Source of the DNA: Poa pratensis
Taxonomy: Eukaryota; Streptophyta; Magnoliopsida; Poales; Poaceae
Reading direction: 5' to 3'
NCBI GenBank assembly: GCA_947311845.1
Contig: CAMZMU010000049.1
Location: 10,132,969 to 10,196,968 of the forward strand
Length of the DNA stretch: 64,000 nt
Below the pieces are notes generated by a model that saw nothing but the letters and a program-made list of their open reading frames with translations, was not told the DNA's origin and did no database searches. A program made the position numbers and the translations under genes. Position 1 is the first letter of the stretch; each line of letters starts with the position of its first letter. This document shows, piece by piece, positions 25,120 through 35,650 of this stretch.

Positions 25120-26480
25120 TAGCCAATTCCCATGATTCGTTCGCCCTGCTGCGTCTGCCTGCGACTCCTCGTCTCGAGACGCCGACCCTGGCGCGCCGCC
25201 TTTTCTTTTGGATTCTTCTCTCGCTATCGATGCCGGCAGAGCGAGTCATCGCGTCATCAATGGACGCTGGTGCGGTGGACGGCGGTGCTTGCGCGCTGTG
25301 CTCATCGGCGGGTTGCGCGCCGATAGTACCTTGGGTTGAGGTCACCGTGGTGGACTTTGTGACCTGATCATACCCCTAGTCAATTCCTACTCCCATGGCC
25401 ATGATCATCGACCTGCCCGGCCGGCCCCTCAACCGATGTGAAGTCCGAGTCTCAACAACAACAAAGAGGACTGAATGAAGATGGTGGCCACAACTTTCTG
25501 AAATGTAAAAAAGTAAAAAGATGCTGGAGCAGATTGGGCCTTGGGGAGACAAAGGAGAAGCTGATGGTTTGCAACTCTGCCCATGAGATGTTGGCAGCGT
25601 TGTGGAAGGAGAAGGAGCAAGACAAGATCAGAAGTCTGATTCTGATGTGGGAATGGTGGAGTGTCAGAAATAAGGCGAATGCAGGGGAGGCTTTCTCAAA
25701 TCCACAGGAGGTGTGCCACCGGGTGGAGAAGCTGGCGGTGGACTTCTCTTATCTAAAGACAACCGAGAAGCTGCCAAAACCACCTGATAAACACCGCTGG
25801 ACTAAACCCCCTGATGATTTCGTCAAACTTAACTTTGATGGTGCTTTTCATCAGGCCACAAAAGATGGGGGCTGGGGTTATGACATTCGTGACCAGGCGG
25901 ACGATTTTGTTGCTGCTGACGCGGGAAAAGCAGTGCACCTGAGGGATGCACTGTATTCTGAAGCTGTCGCGTGTTTAGCGGCTATTGAGGGAGCGACCAG
26001 TATCGGGGCTAATCGCATTATCTTCGAGTCTGATTCCTCCAACTTGGTGAGCGCTTTGAAGACCAGGAACTCCGACAAAGCTCTGATCGGCGTGCTGGTG
26101 AAGGAGGCAAGAAGTTTATGCATTTTACAGATTCCTATCAGTTTTCTTTTAGTAGGCGTGAGTGTAATTCTACTGCCCATGAACTTGCGAAATTTGGGGT
26201 TAGTAGTGAGTGCCAGGACTCGCGTTGGGTGGATGAGGCCCCCCGAGTGTGTTGTAAGCTTATTAGTTGGTGACATTATGGCTAAGGTTTAATGGATTTT
26301 CTATTCCCGTCAAAAAAAAAAAGAGAGGTGGCGCCAGAATGCTGCATGCTCGCTCGATCAGCTGCGTCTCTTCTACTAGGTCGATTGGATAAAGTGCTCG
26401 GCCGTACCACCACTATGAATACGAGGCCAAATCCCACGATGATGAACCAGGTTGACTATAGAGTCCATGAACTCAGATTT
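25120..26480. repeat. Diverged segmental duplicate A, copy 1 (split by a LINE)
   Basis: Matches 32590-33180 in order and orientation. Shared landmarks are CGACTCCNCGTCTCGAGACG, GGGTTGAGGTCAC, GTCAATTCCTACTCC, GGCCATGATCATC, CAACAACAACA, GAGAGGTGGCGCCA and ATGCTGCATG, then GACGAACCAGGTTGA-like sequence. The match is interrupted here by the LINE fragment at 25469-26319. No protein family is recognised in either copy. The segment looks like gene-flanking DNA, and its origin is unknown. Confidence 0.75.
25469..26319 (+). mobile_element. LINE 3' end: zf-RVT remnant plus RNase H-like domain
   Basis: The encoded protein starts with an F-L-K-C-K-K-V-K-R-C-W stretch, the end of the zinc-binding reverse-transcriptase-associated region. 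It continues through a long linker into an RNase H-like domain beginning K-L-N-F-D-G-A-F and including the S-E-A...A-A-I-E and F-E-S-D-S steps. The tail H-E-L-A-K-F-G is in another frame because one T is missing near 26115. A poly(A) run at 26312-26322 follows, with a short AAAGAG duplication at both sides. The paralogous DNA near 32990 lacks the insertion, which fixes both borders. It is 5'-truncated and dead. Confidence 0.85.
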
Positions 26481-26514
26481 TGTTGATTCCACTGTGGCAT
26501 CAGTTCACATTTGT

Positions 26515-26600
26515 TGTCATCTTCTCCACTCCACCGCGCTGTCTGTCTGCTAGCTGTAGGACGCACCGTGCTAGCATACTGCCACAGCCACCATGCATGG
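26515..26600. repeat. Diverged segmental duplicate B, copy 1
   Basis: Matches 35040-35130: both carry CTTCTCCACNCTCCACC, GCTGTCTGTCTGCTA and ACGCACCGTGCTAGC followed by CTGCCAC. The order relative to block A is kept in the second array. Confidence 0.7.
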
Positions 26601-26835
26601 TCAATTCGATCGATCCCAACGGAATCCAGAAGCAGACACTTGATCTAAATGCGACACTTCTAAATGCGGCGTGAGTGTGCGGTCGATGGCCTCCCTTTCG
26701 CTGCCGGGCAACATGAGACGAAACTCGATCATCACGTGGCTGGCTCCGCTAGCTGCGATGACTCTATAGATCACGCACGTGCCTAGTTCGGCTACCTGAG
26801 ATGGGATCATGGGAAGTTGGGAACTTGTGGTATAA

Positions 26836-27100
26836 GACTAGTCACAATGTAGAGTATCATATATTAGTATCATGCATAATACTAGTCTATGTTATTACCT
26901 TCACAATGAATAGTAACATATACTTTTGTATATCAGCATTTATTAGGTTCTAGACTCATTTTGCATTGAAATCCGTTATGTTACGGTATCTACATATGAT
27001 ACCACTATCACCTCTTTCATCATTAATTACAGATGACACGTCATTTTTTGCCAACATGGCATGCATGATACTATCTATGATACCCCCATTGTGACTAGTC
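26836..27100. mobile_element. Tourist-like (PIF/Harbinger) MITE, TAA duplication
   Basis: Terminal inverted repeats GACTAGTCACAATG and CATTGTGACTAGTC are perfect over 14 bp, flanked by TAA on both sides (26833-26835 and 27101-27103). The element is 265 bp with an A/T-rich interior. Confidence 0.85.
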
Positions 27101-27119
27101 TAATACGATGCCAGTAAAG

Positions 27120-27300
27120 TGAAACCAATTGTCAGAGTGGACTTGTGTCTGTACCGGTAAATCACGCTGAATACTAGAGATTTGGAGAGTACCAAGATCG
27201 ATTTACCGAGTAGATGCGCGAAGGGAAGGAGAGCCTCTGCCAGCAGGCCGGAGTTAACATGCGTGCACCACCGCCGTCCATTTTTCAGTTCACGGCGCGC
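27120..27300. repeat. Diverged segmental duplicate C, copy 1
   Basis: Related to 35480-35650 and 40160-40420. All share GACTTGTGT, a GTAAA(A/T)CA segment and, further on, a GGGAGNAGAGCC-like stretch and an ACACGCGCACGTTG-like end (GCGTGCACCACCG in this copy). Similarity is patchy. Confidence 0.5.
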
Positions 27301-27911
27301 AGCCGGAGCTATGCACTAACTTATACTAGGTTTAGTCAAAGTCAAACTTCATAAATTTTGATCAATTGTACAGAAGGAAAATATTAATTTCTACAAATAT
27401 CAAACATAATATAAAATTATCAGATTTCTATAATCGATTTTTTGGAAGAATGATGGCCATAATAAAAATATCGTTTGACCAAATGGGATATAATTTCTGG
27501 CCCAAAAGACCAAGGGGATTTGAGTGTTGGGGTTTTGGATGTCAAAAGTAAATATTTGTAATAATGCAAGCTCGGGCTGCTTGATGCACGCCTCAAGATC
27601 GATCCCTCCTAGTGTAGACTTGTGATCCAAGTCAGGTTAACAAGATTGATTTGTAATTAACCTAACCAACTACTAGGTACGTAATATATCAGGAGATCGG
27701 ATCCAAGTCAGGTTAACAAGATACATGGCTAGGTGACATGCCTCTCTCCCGCCAATATTCATCCCCTTATAATATTGTTCAACGAAAAGATGTTTGGGTG
27801 GCAACAATTAGGCTGGAAGTCCCGCCAAAAAATGCTTTAGACGGGCCTCAACTGGAACAAAGTAGACAAACTGGCTGCACTTGGTACAACAGTTTAATGG
27901 ATTTTGGGTTA
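27301..27911. other. A/T-rich intergenic with mariner-like debris
   Basis: A GTCAAAGTCAAACTTCATAA stretch at 27336 is typical of Triticeae mariner-type MITE interiors but no ends were found. A 23-bp direct repeat GATCCAAGTCAGGTTAAC... occurs at 27624-27646 and 27700-27722. Confidence 0.4.
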
Positions 27912-28313
27912 TCAGGAGAACCCAATATGTTCCGTCACTGACCACCCTTTCTTGGCATTATAATCAAACAAAGAGAAAGCAGGAAGATGGACAACAGAAA
28001 TAGTCAATGTGTTAAACATCAAGTTATACCTAAGGTTATCCCACTGAGAATCAAAAGCAATGAATAAACGATTTTTCATTGCAGCAAAAGCAAGTATTAT
28101 AACAGGAGGTTTTATATCATTACTATCAATGGGTAACCTTAAAGCAGCTGCAACTCGGGAGGAAAACGTACCCCCATAAATTTCTCCTCTATTTTTACTC
28201 CCAGCAAGACGTCGAGCAATTAAAACACCAAGTTTATAACTTCTATCATTACGAACAACAACATGCAGAATACAAATGTCAGGAGTGGTGTTGCTAGAAT
28301 TATCTTTTGACCA
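27912..28313 (-). pseudogene. Transposable-element-like protein fragment
   Basis: An open minus-strand stretch of 134 codons ends at TGA 27912-27914. It has no early ATG but reads as real protein: Y-K-L-G-V-L-I-A-R-R-L, then G-E-I-Y-G-G-T-F-S-S-R-V-A, L-R-L-P-I and a D-N-L-R-Y-N-L-M-F-N segment. The pattern I-A-R-R-L...I-Y-G-G-x-x-x-S-R-V-A is one I associate from memory with grass retroelement or gag-like proteins, but I cannot name the family with certainty. There are stops just upstream at 28314-28316. Likely a decayed exon. Confidence 0.45.
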
Positions 28314-28409
28314 TTAAGCAACACACAATATAGTAAGCAAAATACCCTTATAGATATTTCGTATATCTGTAGACATACTTGGCCATGAGCATACTAGCTA
28401 GTAAATGAG

Positions 28410-28830
28410 CAATGTAAGAATAAAAAAAACCTTATAAATATTTTGTATATAGTAGGAGTTTCTATTTACACAGTGATTGCTATATCATCTCTTTAGTTAC
28501 AGTTAAAATAGACAATCATTCATTCGAGAAACCTCTGCCAGTTTTAAAGGTCAGGATCATGATATTTACGAGAACTAAAATATACATGGTCGCTTACATA
28601 TATTTCTAGTTCACACCATTAATTATGCAAGACAAGCAATTTTTATTTACATGTTTCAAGTTTAGTGCAAATGCCATATTAAATATCAAAGTTAAAATTA
28701 CGTAATAAAAACAATTTTTTACCTTGATATATAGTTGTACTATCACATGTTAATTTGGTAACTATAAAATCATAAGTCGAGAGAATGCGTTCTAAGTAAA
28801 AAAAGAGTAAAAATTCTTAGTATAAACGAA
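28410..28830. repeat. Diverged segmental duplicate D, copy 1
   Basis: Matches 39215-39675 almost end to end: TGAGCAAT, ACCTTATA(A/G)ATA, AGTTTCTATTTA, AATCATNCATTCGAGAAACC, TTTAGTGCAA, then CATAAGTCGAGAGAATGCG and CTTAGTATAAA. It is A/T-rich with no coding signal. I estimate identity at around 75-80 percent by eye. Confidence 0.8.
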
Positions 28831-30087
28831 TGGTACTCGTCTATTTTACGTCGCCCTAGGGCACGCTAATTTAAAAGAACGCTTTGCGGTCCAACGGTCG
28901 TAACAAACTTGCTGTCCTATTTGGAGATTTTGTGTTGGAAGAGAATCATTCTGCGTGGATGCGCAACAAGAATCTGACGCCGACATGTGGACACCCTACA
29001 CCTCTTCTCACCCACGAGACACCGTGTTCGTTAGCCACGAACTCTTGTTACTCGCCTAGTCCGGCCTGCGAAATCGTGCCCTATGTGTGCCTTTAGTGGC
29101 AACTCTGGTAGCACACGTCGTAAACAGCATGGATGACGATGGGCTCGGCCCATTTCGATTTTAGAACGAGTGGTGGCAGGCTGTTAGCTGTACATTATCT
29201 TTTTCCTATAAAAGAAAAGGTTGTACCGCTACCGTCATGTTTTATTTTTTTATTTTTGTTTTGTTCTTCGCATGCTGATACGTTTAAATCATCTGTATAC
29301 TTTTTAATTGTTTCGTACTACTTTTTATATCATGGATACATGCTACTACTATAGTTTTATACAAATTTTATAGCATTTTACTAGACTAACCTATTAACCG
29401 AGTGCAAAATGGCACTTTCTATTTGTATTGTCTTTGCAATGCAGAAAAGGCGAAAAATAAAGTTGCTCGGAAAATTTCAGAAAAATACCAAAATTCTAAC
29501 TTTTCGAGATGGACATGGAGCACCAAAAATTGTCAGCAGTGCGGCCCCACAGCACCCACGCTGCCTTGGACCGCGGGACAGGGTGTGGCCGCGAGTCCAC
29601 CTCGTGGCTTCCCTCGTGCCGCCTTTTGGCCTATATATTTGCCCTGTCCTAAAATTTATGGGATATAGCTCCACCGCTTTTGAGAAAACGATCTGGAGCC
29701 CTTTCCTAAGATTTTGCCGGAGGGAGAATTCATCGTCAAAGAATCTACACCACCACTTCCGCCGTCATGATGATGGATGAGTAGTTCATCCTTATACTAT
29801 GGGTACATAGCAGTAGCTAGATGATTATCTAATTTGGTTAATCCCTCAGAAGTCTAAGATAACATCATGAAGCCTAGCCTTCCGTATCGGTCATATGTCA
29901 CGTTTGCTCAACGCCATGTGTACTATGCTGGTTTGCACTGTGCTCAACGCTCTGGATCAAGGCGTTTAGAAACATCAGGTAGAAAATGTGAGTAAAATGA
30001 TAGCTCATAGGTCAACACAGTTGTTCGCGATACTGGTCTATTGGAGCTCAACGCCCTTGGTGTTGATGACGAACTACCTAACTAGTT
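28831..30087. other. Intergenic, possible LTR-element debris at 29400-29800
   Basis: No gene is supported. The stretch about 29500-29780 (GTGTGGCCGCGAGTCCACC, CTCGTGCCGCCTTTTGGCC) has the look of plant LTR sequence, but no LTR pair, primer-binding site or coding domain was found. The flanks of the hAT insertion contain related CAACGCC / GGGCGTTG motifs (29937-30060 and 31250-31400), so the hAT element probably landed inside another unknown repeat. Confidence 0.35.
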
Positions 30088-30134
30088 ATTCCATCCAGGG
30101 GCGGCGCCACCAGGGGGGCGAGGTGGGGCGGCCG

Positions 30135-30157
30135 CCCCCCCCCCCCCCCCCCCCCCC
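30135..30157 (+). repeat. C homopolymer, 23 bases, inside hAT left end
   Basis: Uninterrupted C run 39 bp inside the hAT terminus, preceded by GCGGCCGCC. The right end has only CGCCCCCC, so the run has probably expanded by slippage. Its exact length should not be trusted. Confidence 0.9.
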
Positions 30158-30640
30158 AACTTTTGTGATTTTTTTGACTATAGGTATTCAGTATGTATCT
30201 ACGCTCAATATACGTCAAAGTGAGGGATAAAAAAAGAAAAAAACTGGCAGAACGACCGTCTCTAGTCTGACTCGACCAAACCCTCGCTCCCCTCGGTCCA
30301 GGACTGCCTCGGTCGATCCCCTCGCAGCCTCGCTTCTTCGATTCCCCACCAACCCAATCCCTAGCTCGCTCCGCGCCTCCGCCCTGCTCCCTGCTCGTGC
30401 TCGATCCGCCGCCGCTCCTCCCCTGCTCCTCCCAGCCCTGCTTCTCCCCTGCTTGATTCCCCAGCCCGTCGCTCCTCCCTCTGCTCCATTCCCCTGACTC
30501 GCGCCGTCGCAAATCCCACGCCCTGCCCGCCGCGAAGCCCCGACGCCCCGCCGCCAGTCCCTGCCCCAGCGTAGCTGCGCCTTGTCTCTGCTTTGGGCGG
30601 CCGGCCCTGCTCCGGGCGGCTCGGCTGCTCTGATAGTTTG

Positions 30641-30992
30641 ATGGACGACGAGGCCTACTGGCTCCAGTTCGAGGAGGAAGAAGCCGCAGCAGCCATGGCT
30701 CTAGCTCGGGAAGAAAACGAGGCCTCCAGAAATCTCAAGAGGACATGCCATGAGCAGGTTAATTTCTTCTTTCGATTTGAGGTTTTACATTTGATGTCTA
30801 CTTGTATAGTGATTAGTGAGTAATAGTATGCAAGAGATTGCTCAAAGATTGATTTTGATTTCAATATTGTAGGACACTCAACAAGCAAATGTTTCTGAAA
30901 TTTTTGATCTAGCAAATGTGGTTGTCGATTCTGGAATTCGGAGACCAATTGATGAATATGCTACCTCTGAAATCAACATGGATTCAACTTAA
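30641..30992 (+). pseudogene. N-terminal remnant of hAT (zf-MYM/TTF-type) transposase
   Basis: Two exons, 30641-30757 and 30873-30992, join in frame to 78 codons plus TAA. Exon 1 is acidic and alanine-rich (M-D-D-E-A-Y-W-L-Q-F). Exon 2 includes I-F-D-L-A-N-V-V-V-D-S-G-I-R-R-P-I-D-E-Y. In full-length relatives of this hAT group a D-P-G-L-R-x-P-I motif comes just before the I-R-D-x-x-R-R-A-Y-L and TTF zinc-finger region. Here the sequence stops a few residues after the motif. The rest of the transposase, including its catalytic domain, has been deleted. Confidence 0.65.
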
Positions 30993-31226
30993 TGGTATGG
31001 TACTATCTTCTTATCAAAATGTAGCACTATTTTTTATATAGTCAGTTTGTACTTGTGCTTTATGCAATATGAAACTGTGGACACTTTCGGCTATAATATT
31101 GTGAGACTTCGACTTATTTACATTGTGGATTACATGTGTTGTCAAAACAAAAAAAAATCGCCGGTGGCACACCTTTTACTGTTCGCCCCCCTCGTCTCAA
31201 TTCCTGGCTCCGCCACTGATTCCATC

Positions 31227-32589
31227 ACATGCATATGCATGCATCTGTAGCTCAACGCCAGGCACTAGGGCGTTGTGCACCAACCGTTCACCCACGCGAA
31301 CCTACGAATTGTTAATACTCACAAAGTCGCTAAGTTTTTTACAACGCCTTTATTATAGACATTCACCGGAGCAATCTTAACGCCTTGATGTAGGGCGTTG
31401 AGCAAGAAGTAAGTAAAAAAGATCTGCAAAAGAGTTCATTTTACTTAACTTTTTTTCGAGGGTAGGAATTGTGTTTTTTCACATTCAGCTACACACTTAG
31501 TAAATACAAATCTATTTACAGAAAACCTAGATTCAAAATGCATTGAATATAGTGAATAGCATTGACCCCGACTGCTATTGGGTGGCAACCATTCCCACTC
31601 TGGACGCAACTTTTGAAGAATGTTGTTTCCGGAGAATGAGGTATTCTCTCGTGTTGATGTCAACCGCGGTTGGCTATCTCAAAACATCATAAGAGATAGA
31701 AAAAATTCCCGCATGTTTTAACGATGATGATAGCATTGGTATCATCTTGAAGTTGAAACGCTCAGGACATGAATCTTCTTATTTTAGTTTGGTGGCTGTG
31801 ACAAGAATTCCATATTATAGCTCTTGATATTATGCTATTTGAGAGGCTGGGTAATTGATATCTCTTGATATTAATATATTCCCTTTATCAAAAAGAAAAA
31901 TGAATTTCCTATTGGCAATTCAAAGTTACAAGAGAAAATATTACAACAAAATTATAAGATACATAAGTTACGACAATGAAATTACAAATTGTTCATAGTA
32001 GTGAAAACTATGTCTACATTAGTTTAGTCAACCGAGAAGACCATGAAAACTTAATTATATGATGTTGGATATAACTTAATTATAAACGAGGAGACCAAGT
32101 GGCGGAACCACTGAGACGACACTTTCAGCAAGCTAAAGGACAGTTGTGAACTCAAAATTATCTAGGTATCAATAAAGTTTTGCTAAAAATATTATGTATT
32201 TTGGGCTACACAAATGATAAATTTGTGGCTCTACAATGAAAAACTAATTTTTTACCTCAATATTGTTTTCTTTTTTATGCAGATCACGGATGATAAAATA
32301 TTCGGTGAAACTTATGTCATACATACTAGATGTGTAGATATACTCGTATGAAATGTTTTTGAATTATTTGAGATTAAACAATATGGTCTTTAATTTATTT
32401 TTTCTTAAAAAGGGGCAGTTCCGGAGCAAATAGCAATTTTGGCATGCATACGTTCGGTCTTGTCGCCCGCCGTTAAGCTTTTCGTCGACATGCATAGTAT
32501 AGGCAAACTAACTCATAAGCCGCGCGGAACGTCACGACTAACGACACAGGCCCGCGTCACACCAACTGACCAGCCGTACAATACAAGCC
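31227..32589. other. Intergenic, A/T-rich
   Basis: No gene or bounded repeat recognised. The first 170 bp belong to the unknown repeat that hosts the hAT insertion. Confidence 0.4.
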
Positions 32590-33180
32590 GTACGCTCGTC
32601 TCGTACCGCACTCTGTTCCCACCATTCATCCGCCCTGCTGCTGCGACTCCACGTCTCGAGACGACGACCTTGGCGCCGGCGCGCTTGTCGTCTCCACCGG
32701 TCCAGGACCCGCCTCCTTTTCCCTTTTGATCTTCCTTCTAACGATGACGGCAGGCAGAACGAATCACCCCAAGTCGTCGCTTGGTCACTGGACACCGGTG
32801 GTGCGGTGGGCGGCGGTGCAGGTATCTCGGGTTGAGGTCACAGCCGTGAGTGTGATCCGATCCTGATCATTGCTGGCTCCATTGCCGGTCAATTCCTACT
32901 CCTCCCCTGGCCATGATCATCCTACTGCTCGGACCTCCGCCGCTGCCGAAAGCCCGAGAGAGAGAGCCAACAACAACAGCAACAGAGAGGTGGCGCCAAA
33001 TGCTGCATGTTCTCGCTCAGCTGCGTTTGTTCTAGCTAGGTGGATCAGAAAAGTGCTCGACCGTATGATTTACCAATAGTGCTACGTACGTAGGCCAACT
33101 CTCAGGATGACGAACCAGGTTGAGCAGAGCGTGTCCAGGGAATACAATACACAGATTGCTGATTTCACTGGATCATGCTA
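32590..33180. repeat. Diverged segmental duplicate A, copy 2
   Basis: Uninterrupted counterpart of 25120-26480. It lacks the LINE fragment, so it shows the state of the segment before that insertion at the CAACAACAACAGCAACAGAG junction. Confidence 0.75.
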
Positions 33181-35039
33181 GCTACAGGTTGTAACTGTGT
33201 GTCACTTCTACTGCATCTTGGCCAACTTCTGGGATCTGGACGCATGCATGAGAGTAAGAATTTCGCGAATCAGCTGTCAGTGACCAAGATGGTTAAACAA
33301 GTACAGGCACCTGATCAGTTCTACTACTACTACCTCAAGTCAGAAGTGAACCATGCATGGGGTTCAGGTTTGGACGTACCACCGCGTGGTCGCCGCCTCG
33401 CATGTGCTCTTGGCGGGCCAGGCCAAAACATCACTCTCTCCGAGCGGAGACTTTTGGCTCTTCCAGTAAATTCGAAAATCTATTTATGTGTTTCAAAAAA
33501 TTCTGAAAAAAAATCCGGGTGAAGCCAATAGTATATCGCACGAACGTGAAAAATATCAACTTCAAATACTTTATATTTTGAGATACAAGAAAATGACAAA
33601 TTGTGATCTACATATACCTATTTTCAAATCTCTAAGTTTTAGCAGATTTTGTTATTTTTGTGTAGCTCAAAATATAAAGTATTTCAAATTGAAATTTTAC
33701 ATGTTTATGGGATACATCATTGGCTATACCCATGATTTTTTTCAAAAAAAAATTGAAACTTACAAATATGATTTTTAATTTTTTTAAGTAGAGGGAGCAC
33801 TTGAGCTCGGAAGAAAATAACACTTTCCGACTCTCTCCTAACTATTGGAGCCCACTTTAAAAGCCAGGGAGGGACAAAAAGAGCGGGCAAGCATGTCAAA
33901 CCCTTCATCAACCTGTAAGAGCAGGCGGTGGGAACAGGAACCGTCATGACCTAACTCCATCTTAATAGCATACAAAAAGGACAGGAAACGAGACGGTGCA
34001 ACACAGTATAAAAGAGAGATCAGGGTGCACATGGCCAACCTGGGCTGGCGTAATATAAGATCGATCTCAACACAACGTGACACTGTATATAGATCGACCA
34101 CTAGTGTACTACTGTAACACCATGCACACACAGACGCAGGCATGGGTACACGGCCGTACACGTGGAGGGACAAGCTAGTAACTGCCACTGACTTCTCCAT
34201 GCATGAAGTATCGCGGATCATGGATCGATCATGAAATGAATTCCTCCCTGTCGACAAAATTTAAATTTCCTCCTGGTTTACGCTTTTAGCTGTACACCGT
34301 AAACAACAACAACAACAACACCACCACCAACACCGAGGGGGAAGACGCCACACCCACACCGGCTTGTTATTAAGATAGAAGCGTGACTCGAAACCATGAC
34401 CCGGCGCTTGGCGCTTCAGCATGCCGACGGAAGAATTCACAACTGTACACGTAAACATTGTGTATATGGATAGATGAACCACGACGGACGAGACGATGGC
34501 AGTGTGTGAAACGAATGAAAACCAGCTACTGCTACGTACGTAAAGTTAGTAGGGAGCAGCAGCCATGTGCCACCATTGTGCTACTGCTAACTACGGGGAC
34601 TGACGTCGTACGTCGTCGGTGCAAACGCGGTTGTCAGTTCCACTTCCACATGCACGAAGCCGCGTACGATCGAGCTGTTCCATTCATACTTGCCCCCACC
34701 GATCGATCGACTGCGAATATTTCCCTTTTGTCTCCAGTTTCGATCGGAAATTGTAAAGGCGAAAGTGGCTGTAGCTATGCGTATAGAAGGCTCGCTGGTC
34801 TTGCCCCTGTTTGGAACGGCCGGCCGCACGGGCTGCTGCTTGTCTATTTGCGAGTCTACAACATATATAACGTGGTAGCCTTTACAAGTTTTCAACGGAG
34901 CACTGTACGTACCACCACGTCTACAAATTGTATTGTACATGTACAGAAACGACGACGAACAATATATAATGGCTCGGGGTGAGGCCGCCGCAGTCTGTCC
35001 AACACACAGCCGCAAAGACACGATCGAGAGAGAATGCAG
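33181..35039. other. Intergenic between duplicate blocks A2 and B2
   Basis: No gene is supported. At 33490-33790 there is an A/T-rich stretch with self-complementary motifs (TATAAAGTATTTCAAATTGA and its partial complement), similar in style to 12900-13190, and probably an old MITE. A (CAA)n run lies at 34303-34330. Confidence 0.4.
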
Positions 35040-35130
35040 CTCGTCCTCTTCTCCACACTCCACCCTGCTGTCTGTCTGCTACGAGTAGTACGCACCGTGC
35101 TAGCTAGCGAGCTGCCACGGCAAGTCAACT
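35040..35130. repeat. Diverged segmental duplicate B, copy 2
   Basis: Counterpart of 26515-26600 with CTTCTCCACACTCCACCCTG and ACGCACCGTGCTAGCTAGCG. Confidence 0.7.
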
Positions 35131-35479
35131 ACAGGCGTCACTCAGGCATGCATGTTCCCAACTTCCCAAGGAAGGGAAACTCAATTCCAAAAGGAGTACT
35201 GCTCAATTCGGCGAGATGAAACCCATCACATGGCTAGGGCCATAGCAAGCTGCAGAGATTGGACTCTACCCTATGGGAAACCTATACTTGTTACGAAGAT
35301 ATGGTCTATAGCTACTACTTTCAGGGAGGATGTGATCACACTACTCAACTAGTGAATGTAACCACCATGCATGGCATGGTGAAAGCAAAGGGATGGCAGG
35401 CACCACATAGGGCTGACCAGACCAATTAAGGGTGTGCCAATGATTGAGTTGAGATCGGTAGCGTAAAACGAATAGTACT

Positions 35480-35650
35480 AGCTCAGAGGTGACTTGTGTC
35501 TGCACTGCACCGGTAAATCATGTTGGATTAATTGGAGTATATATACGTCATAGCAGAGTAGAATTTGACGGCCCCGGTTTTGAGATACACTGAAACGTGG
35601 AGGCAAAGGGAGTAGAGCCCTCTACCGGCTTACCACACGCGCACGTTGTG
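35480..35650. repeat. Diverged segmental duplicate C, copy 2
   Basis: Counterpart of 27120-27300 and 40160-40420. It contains GTGACTTGTGTCTGCACTGC, ACCGGTAAATCATGTTGGA and ends ACACGCGCACGTTGTGGC. Confidence 0.55.

Larger units (their letters stand above)
30096..31218 (+). mobile_element. Non-autonomous hAT element with 8-bp TSD
   Basis: The ends are CAGGGGCGGCGCCACC (left) and CCTGGCTCCGCCACTG (right), which are inverted repeats of the hAT CAGNGGCGGNGCCA type. They are flanked by a perfect 8-bp duplication ATTCCATC (30088-30095 and 31219-31226). At 1123 bp the element is far shorter than an autonomous hAT. It retains only the first coding part of the transposase (30641-30992), so it is an internal-deletion derivative. 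A (C)23 tract lies just inside the left end. Confidence 0.95.
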
